Origin: Sulfitobacter sp. F26169L
GTDB taxonomy: Bacteria; Pseudomonadota; Alphaproteobacteria; Rhodobacterales; Rhodobacteraceae
Direction: 5' to 3'
Assembly (NCBI RefSeq): GCF_026410285.1
Contig: NZ_JAPMLP010000011.1
Coordinates: 35,248-99,247 of the forward strand
DNA length: 64,000 nt
The position numbers and the translations under genes are program-made. Below, piece by piece: positions 47,666 to 55,098 of the stretch. Numbering within the stretch: the stretch's first letter is position 1; each line of letters opens with the position of its first letter. The notes under the pieces were generated by a model. The model ran no database searches, was not told the origin of the DNA, and saw nothing but the letters and a program-made list of their open reading frames with translations.

Positions 47666-48121
47666 ATGACCGACTCCATAGACACCGACCTGGCAGACCG
47701 CCTGCGCAGACATGCCGCAGAGGCCAGGCAAGAACCTGCAAAATCGATGCTCGAAAAGATCATCGCAGAGCACAGCATCATCCTTGAGCTGCGCGGCAAC
47801 GGGCATTCGACCCGCCAGATCAACATATGGCTTGCGCGCGAAGGCATCCATATCGGCGAGGGCACCCTGCGCAACTACATCCCCCGGATCATTGCCGCCC
47901 TGCACCAAGCCCGCCAAGCCGGCATCGAGACCCCGGATGATGCAGACCTCCTGCGCATCTGCCGGGATCTGGAGCGCACAAAAGCTGCTCGCCTGAACGC
48001 CCCTCGGGCAGTCCATGGGTATTCACGCACGCCGCCGGTTTCATACCCACAGGGCAATACATCACCCTCCCCCGCACGCCCCCATACCCTTCTCACAATC
48101 CGGTCGAACCATGACCTCTAA
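47666..48121 (+). CDS. TraK/StbA-like DNA-binding protein
   Basis: A 151-residue protein. Residues 32-75 form a helix-turn-helix-like segment (IIAEHSIILELRGNGHSTRQ, INIWLAREGIHIGEGTLRNY) similar in layout to TraK-type proteins of mobilization regions. The C-terminus is Pro/Ser-rich and disordered. It is the first gene of a three-gene set next to the presumed oriT and 18 bp before the ATPase gene. Role by context: binding near oriT or plasmid maintenance. Confidence 0.55.
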   Translation: MTDSIDTDLADRLRRHAAEARQEPAKSMLEKIIAEHSIILELRGNGHSTRQINIWLAREGIHIGEGTLRNYIPRIIAALHQARQAGIETPDDADLLRICRDLERTKAARLNAPRAVHGYSRTPPVSYPQGNTSPSPARPHTLLTIRSNHDL

Positions 48122-48139
48122 AAACGGAAAGCCTATACA

Positions 48140-48976
48140 ATGACCAACATCCCGACATGCCGCTCCACCCTGATGATGACCACATCGCAAAAAGGCGGCA
48201 CCGGCAAAAGTTTTCTGGCCTGTGCCCTCTTGGATTTGTTGCGTACGCTGAACCATCCGACCGCCGCTTATGACGCAGATGGGACCAACGGAACCCTCTC
48301 GGCCATGCACGCATCTCGCGATGACGATGGAATTCTCCTCAATGCTCAGGATCCACTTGAAGGCGTGGTCGCCTACAACGTCCACAACGACAGCCGCACC
48401 ATTCTGATCGAGTCCGGTGAGCGCCACATGGGGTTGATCCTGCACGATCTCGCGGGCGGCTCCCTTGCAGATCTGCAGCGGATTTTTGATGATGAAGAAG
48501 ATGGCCTTCACAACCTGTTCACCGTCTTTGCAGATCTGGGTATTCACCCGGTGTTCTTTCACCTCATCACCCCTGACACCGCCACGATCCAGTCACTGGC
48601 ATTTGTTCTCGACATGATGGATCGGCTGGACGGGCTTGCGGCCAATGCCAGCCACATCGCTGTTCTGAATCACCGCGGCCTGCTGAAGCAGGCGGACTTT
48701 CTGTTCTGGTATGGGTTCGAGCAAGCAGACGGGCAAAGGACGGGTGGTAAAACCCGTGACCGCTTGCTGGCACATGGGGGCGTTGAGATGATTTTGCCGC
48801 ACATGGATGAGCGCACCCTCGCCCTTGTCAAAAACAGCACCCTGCCCCTCTCACAGGCCATTCACGATACCCAGTTCAAGGTCACCGATCGCCAGCGGAT
48901 CAAGCTGTTTATCGACGCCTTTGCACAGGCGCTCACCCCCGAAGTGCGCGATATTTTGGGGGTGCAATATGCCTGA
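48140..48976 (+). CDS. TraL/StbB-like ParA-family ATPase
   Basis: A 278-residue ATPase with a deviant Walker A, TSQKGGTGKSFLACALLDLL, at about residues 14-33, and YDADGTNGTL as the A' region. LILHDLAGGSL holds the Walker B Asp. It is not the partition ParA (11786-13162): it lacks the N-terminal DNA-binding part. TraL in IncP plasmids and StbB in IncW plasmids are ATPases of this size next to oriT. The gene overlaps the next by eight bases. Confidence 0.72.
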   Translation: MTNIPTCRSTLMMTTSQKGGTGKSFLACALLDLLRTLNHPTAAYDADGTNGTLSAMHASRDDDGILLNAQDPLEGVVAYNVHNDSRTILIESGERHMGLILHDLAGGSLADLQRIFDDEEDGLHNLFTVFADLGIHPVFFHLITPDTATIQSLAFVLDMMDRLDGLAANASHIAVLNHRGLLKQADFLFWYGFEQADGQRTGGKTRDRLLAHGGVEMILPHMDERTLALVKNSTLPLSQAIHDTQFKVTDRQRIKLFIDAFAQALTPEVRDILGVQYA

Positions 48977-49787
48977 TAAACCTTACGATCGCCTCGATCA
49001 CTTCTTTGCCGCATATAGGCTGATCTACGAGCAGAAAAAGAAAATCCGGGCACGTGTTTACGCGGCCGGATACGGTCCGGATGATCCCTTGGCCATTCTG
49101 ATCGCTCAGGATAGCATCTTGGAAGACAGGCTGGTCTCTATTATCAGGGCGCTGAACATATTTCCAAAACAGATTGAACGGTCCACAAGCACCTTGTCAG
49201 CAGAGGTCTCCGACAAGATCACCAAGGATATTGACCGCCGCAATGCCGGGTTCCTCAAGGGGCTGCGGGCACAGGTCGGAGATGACGTAGACCGCGCCAT
49301 CCAGCAGTCCGTGGCAAAAGCCGACATCCGGTTCTTCCGGCGGGCCGCCCTGCATCTGGCGCTGGTCATCCTGCTAACCGCAGGGCTGGCAGGTTTTTTT
49401 GGCTATGTGTCTGGGCGGGTGGATACCCGCACTATCGCGGCTGATGGTGCCGCGGTGGCGACACGGCCGGATGCCACAACCTGGCTCAAGATCATCACCA
49501 GCAATCGGAATGTCGATGCTGTCCTTCTGGAACATTGCTATAATGACGGACCGAAAAGTCTCCCTCAGGCCAGCGGCCGCGAAGCCTGCGCCGTGCCGTT
49601 GTTCGTAGATGCCGGTGAGACCCCTTCCCTCGGGACCACGGCCGCCTACATGGAAAGCCTGTTCGTCTGGGTGCCCTCCAAGATCACCGCATGGGTTTTG
49701 GTGCTGTCCAGCCTGTGCGCCGGGGCGGGCCTCGGAGTCACACTCTTGCAGGTGACCCGGTGGGTCAGGCGAAAGGATCAGGAGTGA
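48969..49787 (+). CDS. TraM/StbC-position membrane protein
   Basis: A 272-residue protein. A soluble helical N-terminus (about 1-120) is followed by a membrane helix (RAALHLALVILLTAGLAGFF), a periplasmic loop with one CYNDG...ACAVPLF Cys pair, and a second helix near the C-terminus (ITAWVLVLSSLCAGAGLGVT). The ATG at 48969 is chosen because it overlaps the preceding stop; longer forms lie antisense-like within the ATPase gene. Third gene of the oriT-side trio. No family recognised. Confidence 0.62.
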   Translation: MPDKPYDRLDHFFAAYRLIYEQKKKIRARVYAAGYGPDDPLAILIAQDSILEDRLVSIIRALNIFPKQIERSTSTLSAEVSDKITKDIDRRNAGFLKGLRAQVGDDVDRAIQQSVAKADIRFFRRAALHLALVILLTAGLAGFFGYVSGRVDTRTIAADGAAVATRPDATTWLKIITSNRNVDAVLLEHCYNDGPKSLPQASGREACAVPLFVDAGETPSLGTTAAYMESLFVWVPSKITAWVLVLSSLCAGAGLGVTLLQVTRWVRRKDQE

Positions 49788-49872
49788 CAGACAGAACCAA
49801 CGCGTATCTGCCCTCGGTTCGACAAGATATCCATATGACACCGGGGGCCGCTTTAATGGCTGAACACCATAC

Positions 49873-51211
49873 TTACTGCAGCACAAATACCATCGGAACG
49901 CGGTCGGCGGCCCCGTCCACCGCAAACAAGCCGATCTCGCGGTTGATGCTGTTGATGCCGGACGTATTCTCCAGCGGGTCATATATCGGGGTACCTTCGC
50001 GCACCTCCCCAGCCCCTGCCGCATAGGCGGAGACGCCCCGGATACCAATGTATTTTGGTGTATCACCCTGTTTCAGGGACTCCGCATCATAATCAACCTT
50101 CGTCGCAAAGCCGTCAAACGCGGCAGTGTTGTTTGACACAAAGGCTTCAAAAACCTTCTTCGGGGATCCGGAACGCTCGAGTTCGATGACGCCGTACGCC
50201 CGGCTCAGGACATGGCCGCTGTCCGAAGGTGAGAACTGCAGCACCGCACATCGATCAAGCACGTGCGGCGTATAACAGGCAAGTCCCGGGCCGGCTCCTT
50301 TGGTGCTGAGCATATCAACTCCATTCAGATCCACCTTAAAGCCCCGCGTTGTGCGCCATGCGCCGTCCACCTGCTGAAGATAGACATTGAAAGGCCGGGT
50401 TGCATCATGTGCCTCGTCCCTGATCAGGGCACTTGCGTCATATTGATAGGCAATCACCTTGCCGCTGCTCAGATAGGCAAAGTCGTCGCTACCACTGAAC
50501 GGATAGCTGTCCTGCAGGAGCGCTTTTGCCTCTTCCCACGAAGTGCCCAGTGCCGGAATGCCCGCAGCCTGAGTAATGTGCTGCGCGATATCCACCACCA
50601 TGTCCGCCGCCTCCGCGGCAGGCAGGTGTGCGTCCTCGGTTGCAGTAAATTCACCAACCACCAGACCGTCCCGCGCCGTGTAGACGACTCTCGAGACAAA
50701 TCCCTCAAAGGTGCGGGGCCGTGTTGTCGAGGTCTCGATATTGGTCAGGGTCACATCCGCCGCCAACGGTTGCGTGCCAATGCGGTCGCGCAGGGCTTTG
50801 CCCTCATCACGAGTTGCCGCGAATATGCGGTATGCATCGAAGTTCCGGAAAAACAGCTTATTGACCCCAATGGGAAAATGCATGTTCGGCACGAACAGGT
50901 TTACCGGAAACCCTTCATCTGCGGTGCTGTAATCGCCAAGCGTTGCGTGGATCGTCACGGTGATTTCAGCATCACCAACATCGATGTCGCCCTGCTGCTG
51001 TTTCAACACGTCAACCAGCTGTGCCATCACCTCTTCGCGGTCGAATTCATCTGCCGAAAGATAGGCCGGATCCTGTTTGGCGATCATTTCATAATCAGGC
51101 TGTGTGCCTTCGACGGCCTTGAAAAACCGTCCCCACCACGCAGAGTCCGGATTGGAAAACGTCTCGGCACAGGCAGACGAGGCCAAGGGTCAGTGCGGTT
51201 CTTGAGATCAT
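49873..51211 (-). CDS. Secreted protein of unknown function with a frameshift in the signal peptide
   Basis: The main frame (49873-51186) gives 437 residues starting ASSACAETFSNPDSAWWGRF, with no proper start except a TTG. One frame away, an ATG at 51211 follows a good ribosome site (AAGGA) and reads MISRTALTLGL, the start of a signal peptide. Removing one C in the CCC run near 51188 joins them into a signal peptide ending Ala-Cys-Ala before Glu. So the gene is either broken by a one-base insertion or the base is a sequence error. The mature part is a beta-rich protein with no recognised family. Confidence 0.6.
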
Positions 51212-51305
51212 GGAGATATTCCTTTTTTGGATAAAGACATGTGTTTTGGCGCACGATTGCGGCCGTGCTCTCTGACACTGGGCCATCCGAGTTCGGTGGG
51301 GGTGA

Positions 51306-51899
51306 TCAGATTTGCCGGTCGTCCGTCAGAATGTTGAAAAGGGCGATTGCGCGGTCTTTTTTCAAATTGCGGCCGAGCCTTACCGTCTTGGCGCCATAGC
51401 GGATCATCACGCGGTACCGCATTTTGGCTGATGAGCGTCCAATGGCAAGGCTGGCACCGGCCATTGCGGAGGTCGTGGCATGGGCCATGGCACCCATCGC
51501 GGCTGTTGAAGTACCGGCAATTCCTGTGCCACCAAACACGAACATTGGCTGACCGGTCAGCATGACGTCCTTATCCATGGGGTTGTCGATGAAGACTTCG
51601 GACACGCGCTCCAGATCGTATTCAACGCCGGATTTGATCAATGCCGTGGGTGTGACCGTAAACTCCTGGCTTTGGAACATTGTGTAGATCAAATAGGCAA
51701 AACCCATGATCAACATGACCGGGACGGGCCACCACGAGAGCGGAAGGATGGCACTCAGGGAAAGCATGAGGATTGGAATAACAATCGGGAAAACGAAATA
51801 CGCAGCCCATGACAATCCGTCACCACGAAAGCGGATGATCCGCTGATCGCCCTCTTGCACAACCTTATACCCCTGATGAAAACCTGCTGTTCTGGTCAT
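51306..51899 (-). CDS. Membrane protein of unknown function
   Basis: A 197-residue protein with two close membrane helices (about 33-75: AAYFVFPIVIPILMLSLSAI and PLSWWPVPVMLIMGFAYLIY), a short C-terminal soluble part and a Gly/Ala-rich segment (GTSTAAMGAMAHATTSAMAG). The layout recalls PH-like membrane proteins. The ATG at 51899 has AAGGAG six bases upstream, clearly better than an earlier in-frame ATG. It follows the secreted-protein gene's start by about 95 bp on the same strand. Confidence 0.7.
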   Translation of the reverse strand: MTRTAGFHQGYKVVQEGDQRIIRFRGDGLSWAAYFVFPIVIPILMLSLSAILPLSWWPVPVMLIMGFAYLIYTMFQSQEFTVTPTALIKSGVEYDLERVSEVFIDNPMDKDVMLTGQPMFVFGGTGIAGTSTAAMGAMAHATTSAMAGASLAIGRSSAKMRYRVMIRYGAKTVRLGRNLKKDRAIALFNILTDDRQI

Positions 51900-52032
51900 G
51901 ATTGCTCCTTGAAAATAAAGGGTGACCGGCCAAAGATGCACACCGATTGTGCGGGTATGTCTTGATGACCTATGTGTTGGGGGGCGGATTATCCGGCTTG
52001 TGCCGCGTTAGGTTGTGATTGGTTTGTCCCGT

Positions 52033-52374
52033 TCACCATGCACAAATCTTGGCGTGGTCGTTCTGCCAACACGCACCGTTGCGAACGAGAACCTCCAGAG
52101 GTGTATGCGCATGACCGGCCCCCGGCGCCTCATTCCAAAAGCCCCTGCCCTGATCCGGATGATCGACATACAAGTATGCAAAATAACGGCCGTCCGCCGC
52201 CATGATCTTAAAGCTGCCCGCCGTTCCGGACAGTGGGATGAACGTGCATGTGCCATCGATCTGTACAATGTCATCTACCGCCAGCAGGCACTTGGCAGGC
52301 TTGGCGTGAGCGGGAGGTGCTGAAAAGATCAGCACACTCAGAACAGGGATATATAATAAATACTTGGACGCCAT
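52033..52374 (-). CDS. Small secreted protein
   Basis: A 113-residue protein with a clear Sec signal peptide: Lys near the start, a hydrophobic core (LLYIPVLSVLIFSA) and cleavage after AHA. The mature part has four Cys (CLLAV, GTCTF, GACWQ, KICAW) that may form disulfides, and a Tyr/Asp-rich middle. No family recognised. It may be an exclusion or periplasmic factor, but nothing in the sequence proves that. Confidence 0.65.
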   Translation of the reverse strand: MASKYLLYIPVLSVLIFSAPPAHAKPAKCLLAVDDIVQIDGTCTFIPLSGTAGSFKIMAADGRYFAYLYVDHPDQGRGFWNEAPGAGHAHTPLEVLVRNGACWQNDHAKICAW

Positions 52375-52689
52375 GACGATATCTACAACCTGAAAAACAA
52401 GGAATATTCACTCAGTTTTTCACATCGCCGGAGCCACGAAAATACCACCTAAAGGCGGTATCGGCATTGAAGAACGATACGCCGCGTGCCAGTTATAAAG
52501 TGCGGCGAAGCAAAATCTGCCCGTGGGGCGTAGCAACTCCTAAGCACACAGGCCGGTCAAGGTATCTCTTGGCCGGGTGGCCATCATATGTCCAGGGTTC
52601 GCCTAAAATGGTGGCGCTCTGTGCTGTGTGCAGAGTTGCTAACACCCGGCTTTCGCCGGGCAGCCTCTTGATAAAATGGAGGTTTCGCG
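52375..52689. other. Structured intergenic region ahead of the LuxR-type gene
   Basis: This 315-bp gap contains three hairpins on the + strand: CCGGTCAAG/CTTGGCCGG at 52553-52576 (one G-U pair), CTCTG/CAGAG at 52617-52635, and CCCGGC-TTTC-GCCGGG at 52645-52660. No T-run follows any of them. An imperfect palindrome ATACCACCT-AA-AGGCGGTAT lies at about 52443-52462. A 79-codon frame here is not protein-like. It may be a structured 5' leader. Confidence 0.45.
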
Positions 52690-53130
52690 ATGTTCAATCA
52701 ATTTAGATCAGTTGTTCACAAAAATTCAGCAGGTTGTGTAGCAGAACTTCCATTAGAGATTTGCCAATTTGAACGTTGTGAAACGTGGTTTTTACTCGAA
52801 GTCGCCATGACTTCGGTAAATCATATGATCCCGTTCAAGCGGAATATGTTCGAAAAAGACAAAAGCGATCATCGCCGTTTCCCAGCAGCGATCAGTGCCC
52901 CTGAAAAGATCAGTTTGGCCCCTCGAGAAAAAGATGTTCTCTTTTGGGCTGCTCACGGCAAATCCGCATGGGAAACCTCTATATTGCTCGCCTTATCGGA
53001 AAGCACTGTGAAGTTTTACATCCGAAAAGCTTGCGCCCGTTTGGGCGCTCAGAACAAAACCCATGCTGTGGCATTGTGCCTGATGCATGATCTTTTGGAT
53101 GACTACAGCTCTGATCCGATCCCGAAATAG
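52690..53130 (+). CDS. Short LuxR-family transcription regulator
   Basis: A 146-residue protein ending in a LuxR/GerE-type helix-turn-helix (about 72-135): LAPREKDVLFWAAHGKSAWE, then ILLALSESTVKFYIRKACAR and LGAQNKTHAVAL. The N-terminal 70 residues are too short for an autoinducer or receiver domain, so it is a DNA-binding-only regulator or a shortened quorum-sensing regulator. GGAGG lies about eight bases before the ATG. Targets unknown. Confidence 0.82.
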   Translation: MFNQFRSVVHKNSAGCVAELPLEICQFERCETWFLLEVAMTSVNHMIPFKRNMFEKDKSDHRRFPAAISAPEKISLAPREKDVLFWAAHGKSAWETSILLALSESTVKFYIRKACARLGAQNKTHAVALCLMHDLLDDYSSDPIPK

Positions 53131-53147
53131 CTTTTCAACCTGCCTAT

Positions 53148-53306
53148 TTAGTCACCTTGTTCCAGACATCTCGCTAAAAGCCGCCTGATCATTTCCGGGC
53201 GCGTTGGTAAATCAGCTTCCAACCGTCTTCGGTTATCAAGCGCATCGATCATGTCGCGGGATAGGCGGAGCGTCAGAGCCTCTGTATTTTTTTTTGGTGG
53301 TGCCAT
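53148..53306 (-). CDS. Ribbon-helix-helix repressor-like protein
   Basis: A 52-residue protein. After a Lys-rich start it reads TEALTLRLSRDMIDALDN, one beta strand and helix, then PTRPEMIRRLLARCLEQ, the second helix: the classic MetJ/Arc ribbon-helix-helix pattern. It is divergent from the 53424 operon, and a 14-bp palindrome overlaps the -35 box of that operon (53323-53336). It therefore probably represses itself and the operon. An antitoxin role is possible but no toxin is adjacent. Confidence 0.75.
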   Translation of the reverse strand: MAPPKKNTEALTLRLSRDMIDALDNRRRLEADLPTRPEMIRRLLARCLEQGD

Positions 53307-53322
53307 ACTAAATCTCTCATTC

Positions 53323-53356
53323 TGATGTTGACATCATAATGCGTTAATGGCATATT
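53323..53356 (+). promoter_or_regulatory. Promoter and candidate RHH operator of the 53424 operon
   Basis: TTGACA at 53328-53333 is a perfect -35 box; CATATT at 53351-53356 is a fair -10, with 17 bp between. The palindrome TGATGT-TG-ACATCA (53323-53336) covers the -35 box, where a bound repressor would block transcription. Confidence 0.6.
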
Positions 53357-53423
53357 GCTCGGACGAAGGCAAGGGGTAGGACCCATGCCTCCATCCTGAC
53401 CATTTAGATTGTAGGAAATCATC

Positions 53424-53939
53424 ATGGCTAAAAAGATCAATAACATGTCCGTTGGGGCGCTTAAAGCGCACCCTTCGCAATATCCGACACCCGTTGCACG
53501 TGCGTTTGCGGCATTGCCCTGTGCCCTTGCGCGGCATATCGAGACAGAGCGGGAGATCGAGGATGTGGATATCTGGGATTTGGCGTTCCGCGACTGGCTG
53601 ACCGATGCCGAGCACGCCTACGCGGACGTCACCACGCATCTCTTCAACATCACGGCTGCTGAAGTGGTCTGTGAAGACGACAAGCCGCTCGTGCGCATGG
53701 CGATGCTTATAGACGCATTGGTCGGCTCTGAAGACCCGGATACCTTTGAGCATCTTTACAGGCTCCTCCCTCAGTTCGAGGATCTTTTTCAATGTCACGG
53801 CCAAGGTCCTGCCGCGCGCCACCGCGATAATATGCTCTGCGCAGTGCGGCGGCATATCGACACCATGGCATCTTTGCTGACCTATGACGGCGTCATCGAA
53901 ACGGAACAGACCGAGATGGTCCAGATCCCGCAACTCTGA
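53424..53939 (+). CDS. Unknown protein, first gene of the RHH-controlled operon
   Basis: A 171-residue soluble protein, acidic and helix-rich (VDIWDLAFRDWLTDAEHAYA, LLPQFEDLFQCHG). No family recognised and no catalytic motif evident. AGGA lies eight bases before the ATG, and the promoter at 53328-53356 is about 70 bp upstream. It is followed at 128 bp by the zinc-ribbon/GIY-YIG-like gene. Confidence 0.65.
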   Translation: MAKKINNMSVGALKAHPSQYPTPVARAFAALPCALARHIETEREIEDVDIWDLAFRDWLTDAEHAYADVTTHLFNITAAEVVCEDDKPLVRMAMLIDALVGSEDPDTFEHLYRLLPQFEDLFQCHGQGPAARHRDNMLCAVRRHIDTMASLLTYDGVIETEQTEMVQIPQL

Positions 53940-54067
53940 CGGTTTTCATGTCCGGCTTTTTATATGCCGGACATCCCCTCCATGCGCATTACCGCCGGAA
54001 CCCTTCTGATCCTGTCAAACGGTTCTCTCAACGCGGGCATCCAACTCTTCAAATGAAGGACGATCTC

Positions 54068-55018
54068 ATGAACATGCATTCCAATACTCCCGCCACGATG
54101 ACCATCAACAATTTCAGACTGCCTATCCATACCGGGGCCATCAAGCCTGGTTGGCTCCACGAAGCACAGAAAAAGGGATTCACCCTCGTCGCACGTGTCG
54201 TCGACCGGATGCATCTGGCAGTGCAGTGCCATCTGTGTGGCCATCTCAGTGTGACGCGTTTGTTCACACTAATGAGCGCACAACCGCTCTGCCCGCAGTG
54301 CATCGAACAGGCATGGCGGACTGACGCGGCACAGGCCGGATTGGAGTTTATCGGGCGTGATCCCGATCATCGCCACTACGGAATCTACAAGATGTCATGT
54401 GGCCATGAGGTCCGCCGGCAGTTCGCACTTATAAAAAGGGTTGCACTTGCCGCCACCGGGCTGCGCTGCGAGACATGCCATGCGAAAACTGAGGCAAGGG
54501 AGGCGCATGCGCGGGGCTGGGAATTGCTTGGTCCTGACCCGCAAGGTGATCTCAATTACCGCAAATATCGCCACACCGACTGTGGCCACGTGCAGCGCAT
54601 TGCGCGTGCAAATATGCAGTCCGGTAGGTTCGGGTGCGGCGGATGCGGTGTCGATTGGCCCGCAGCGCCCAGCTTTCTTTATGCGATGCATTTTACACTG
54701 GAAAATGGCCGCGAGATTGTCAAAGCCGGGTTCTCACGCGATCCGCAAAGCAGGCTGCATCACCAGCTCAAACGCGATCCGTCCATGCCCTGCACCCTCT
54801 TGCATATGGTGGCGGTGCCGACCGGTCAGGATGCGATCCGGCTCGAGAAGCGTCTGCACGCAGACCTCAAGCATGCGCATCCTGCGTCTGTGATCGATCC
54901 TGCGGTCTACAGCAAACAGATCCGTGTTGCCTCCGAGATCTATGATGGGGCGCTGACCCCCATTGTTCTTGCCCGTCTTGAAGAGATCGAAGCGGAGATC
55001 GCGCGCATCCCCGCATAA
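54068..55018 (+). CDS. Zinc-ribbon protein with C-terminal GIY-YIG-like nuclease domain
   Basis: A 316-residue protein. Three repeats each hold Cys-His-type zinc pairs: CHLCGHLSVTRLF...CPQC, MSCGHEVRRQF...CETC and TDCGHVQRIAR...CGGCG. From residue 203, FLYAMHFTLENGREIVKAGF, SRDPQSRLHHQL and then AIRLEKRLHADLK follow the GIY-YIG order (two strands, Arg, Glu). The first motif is degenerate (LYAM / VKAG), so activity is uncertain. AAGGA lies seven bases before the ATG at 54068; longer forms lack a site. Nucleic-acid binding is likely. Confidence 0.7.
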   Translation: MNMHSNTPATMTINNFRLPIHTGAIKPGWLHEAQKKGFTLVARVVDRMHLAVQCHLCGHLSVTRLFTLMSAQPLCPQCIEQAWRTDAAQAGLEFIGRDPDHRHYGIYKMSCGHEVRRQFALIKRVALAATGLRCETCHAKTEAREAHARGWELLGPDPQGDLNYRKYRHTDCGHVQRIARANMQSGRFGCGGCGVDWPAAPSFLYAMHFTLENGREIVKAGFSRDPQSRLHHQLKRDPSMPCTLLHMVAVPTGQDAIRLEKRLHADLKHAHPASVIDPAVYSKQIRVASEIYDGALTPIVLARLEEIEAEIARIPA

Positions 55019-55098
55019 ACTTTCGCCTCCGCCAAACATTGCAATCCTCGGGTGAAAGCCCGGGGCCTTATACACCCATTCAGAGGGAGGGCGCAGCT

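Noticed and set aside
52467..52706. 79-codon frame before the LuxR-type gene
   Set aside because: Runs through the hairpins and into the regulator start; product not protein-like.
53148..53306. Antitoxin of a type II toxin-antitoxin pair
   Set aside because: The protein has a DNA-binding fold only, with no toxin-neutralising tail, and no small toxin-like gene is adjacent; a repressor of the divergent operon fits better.
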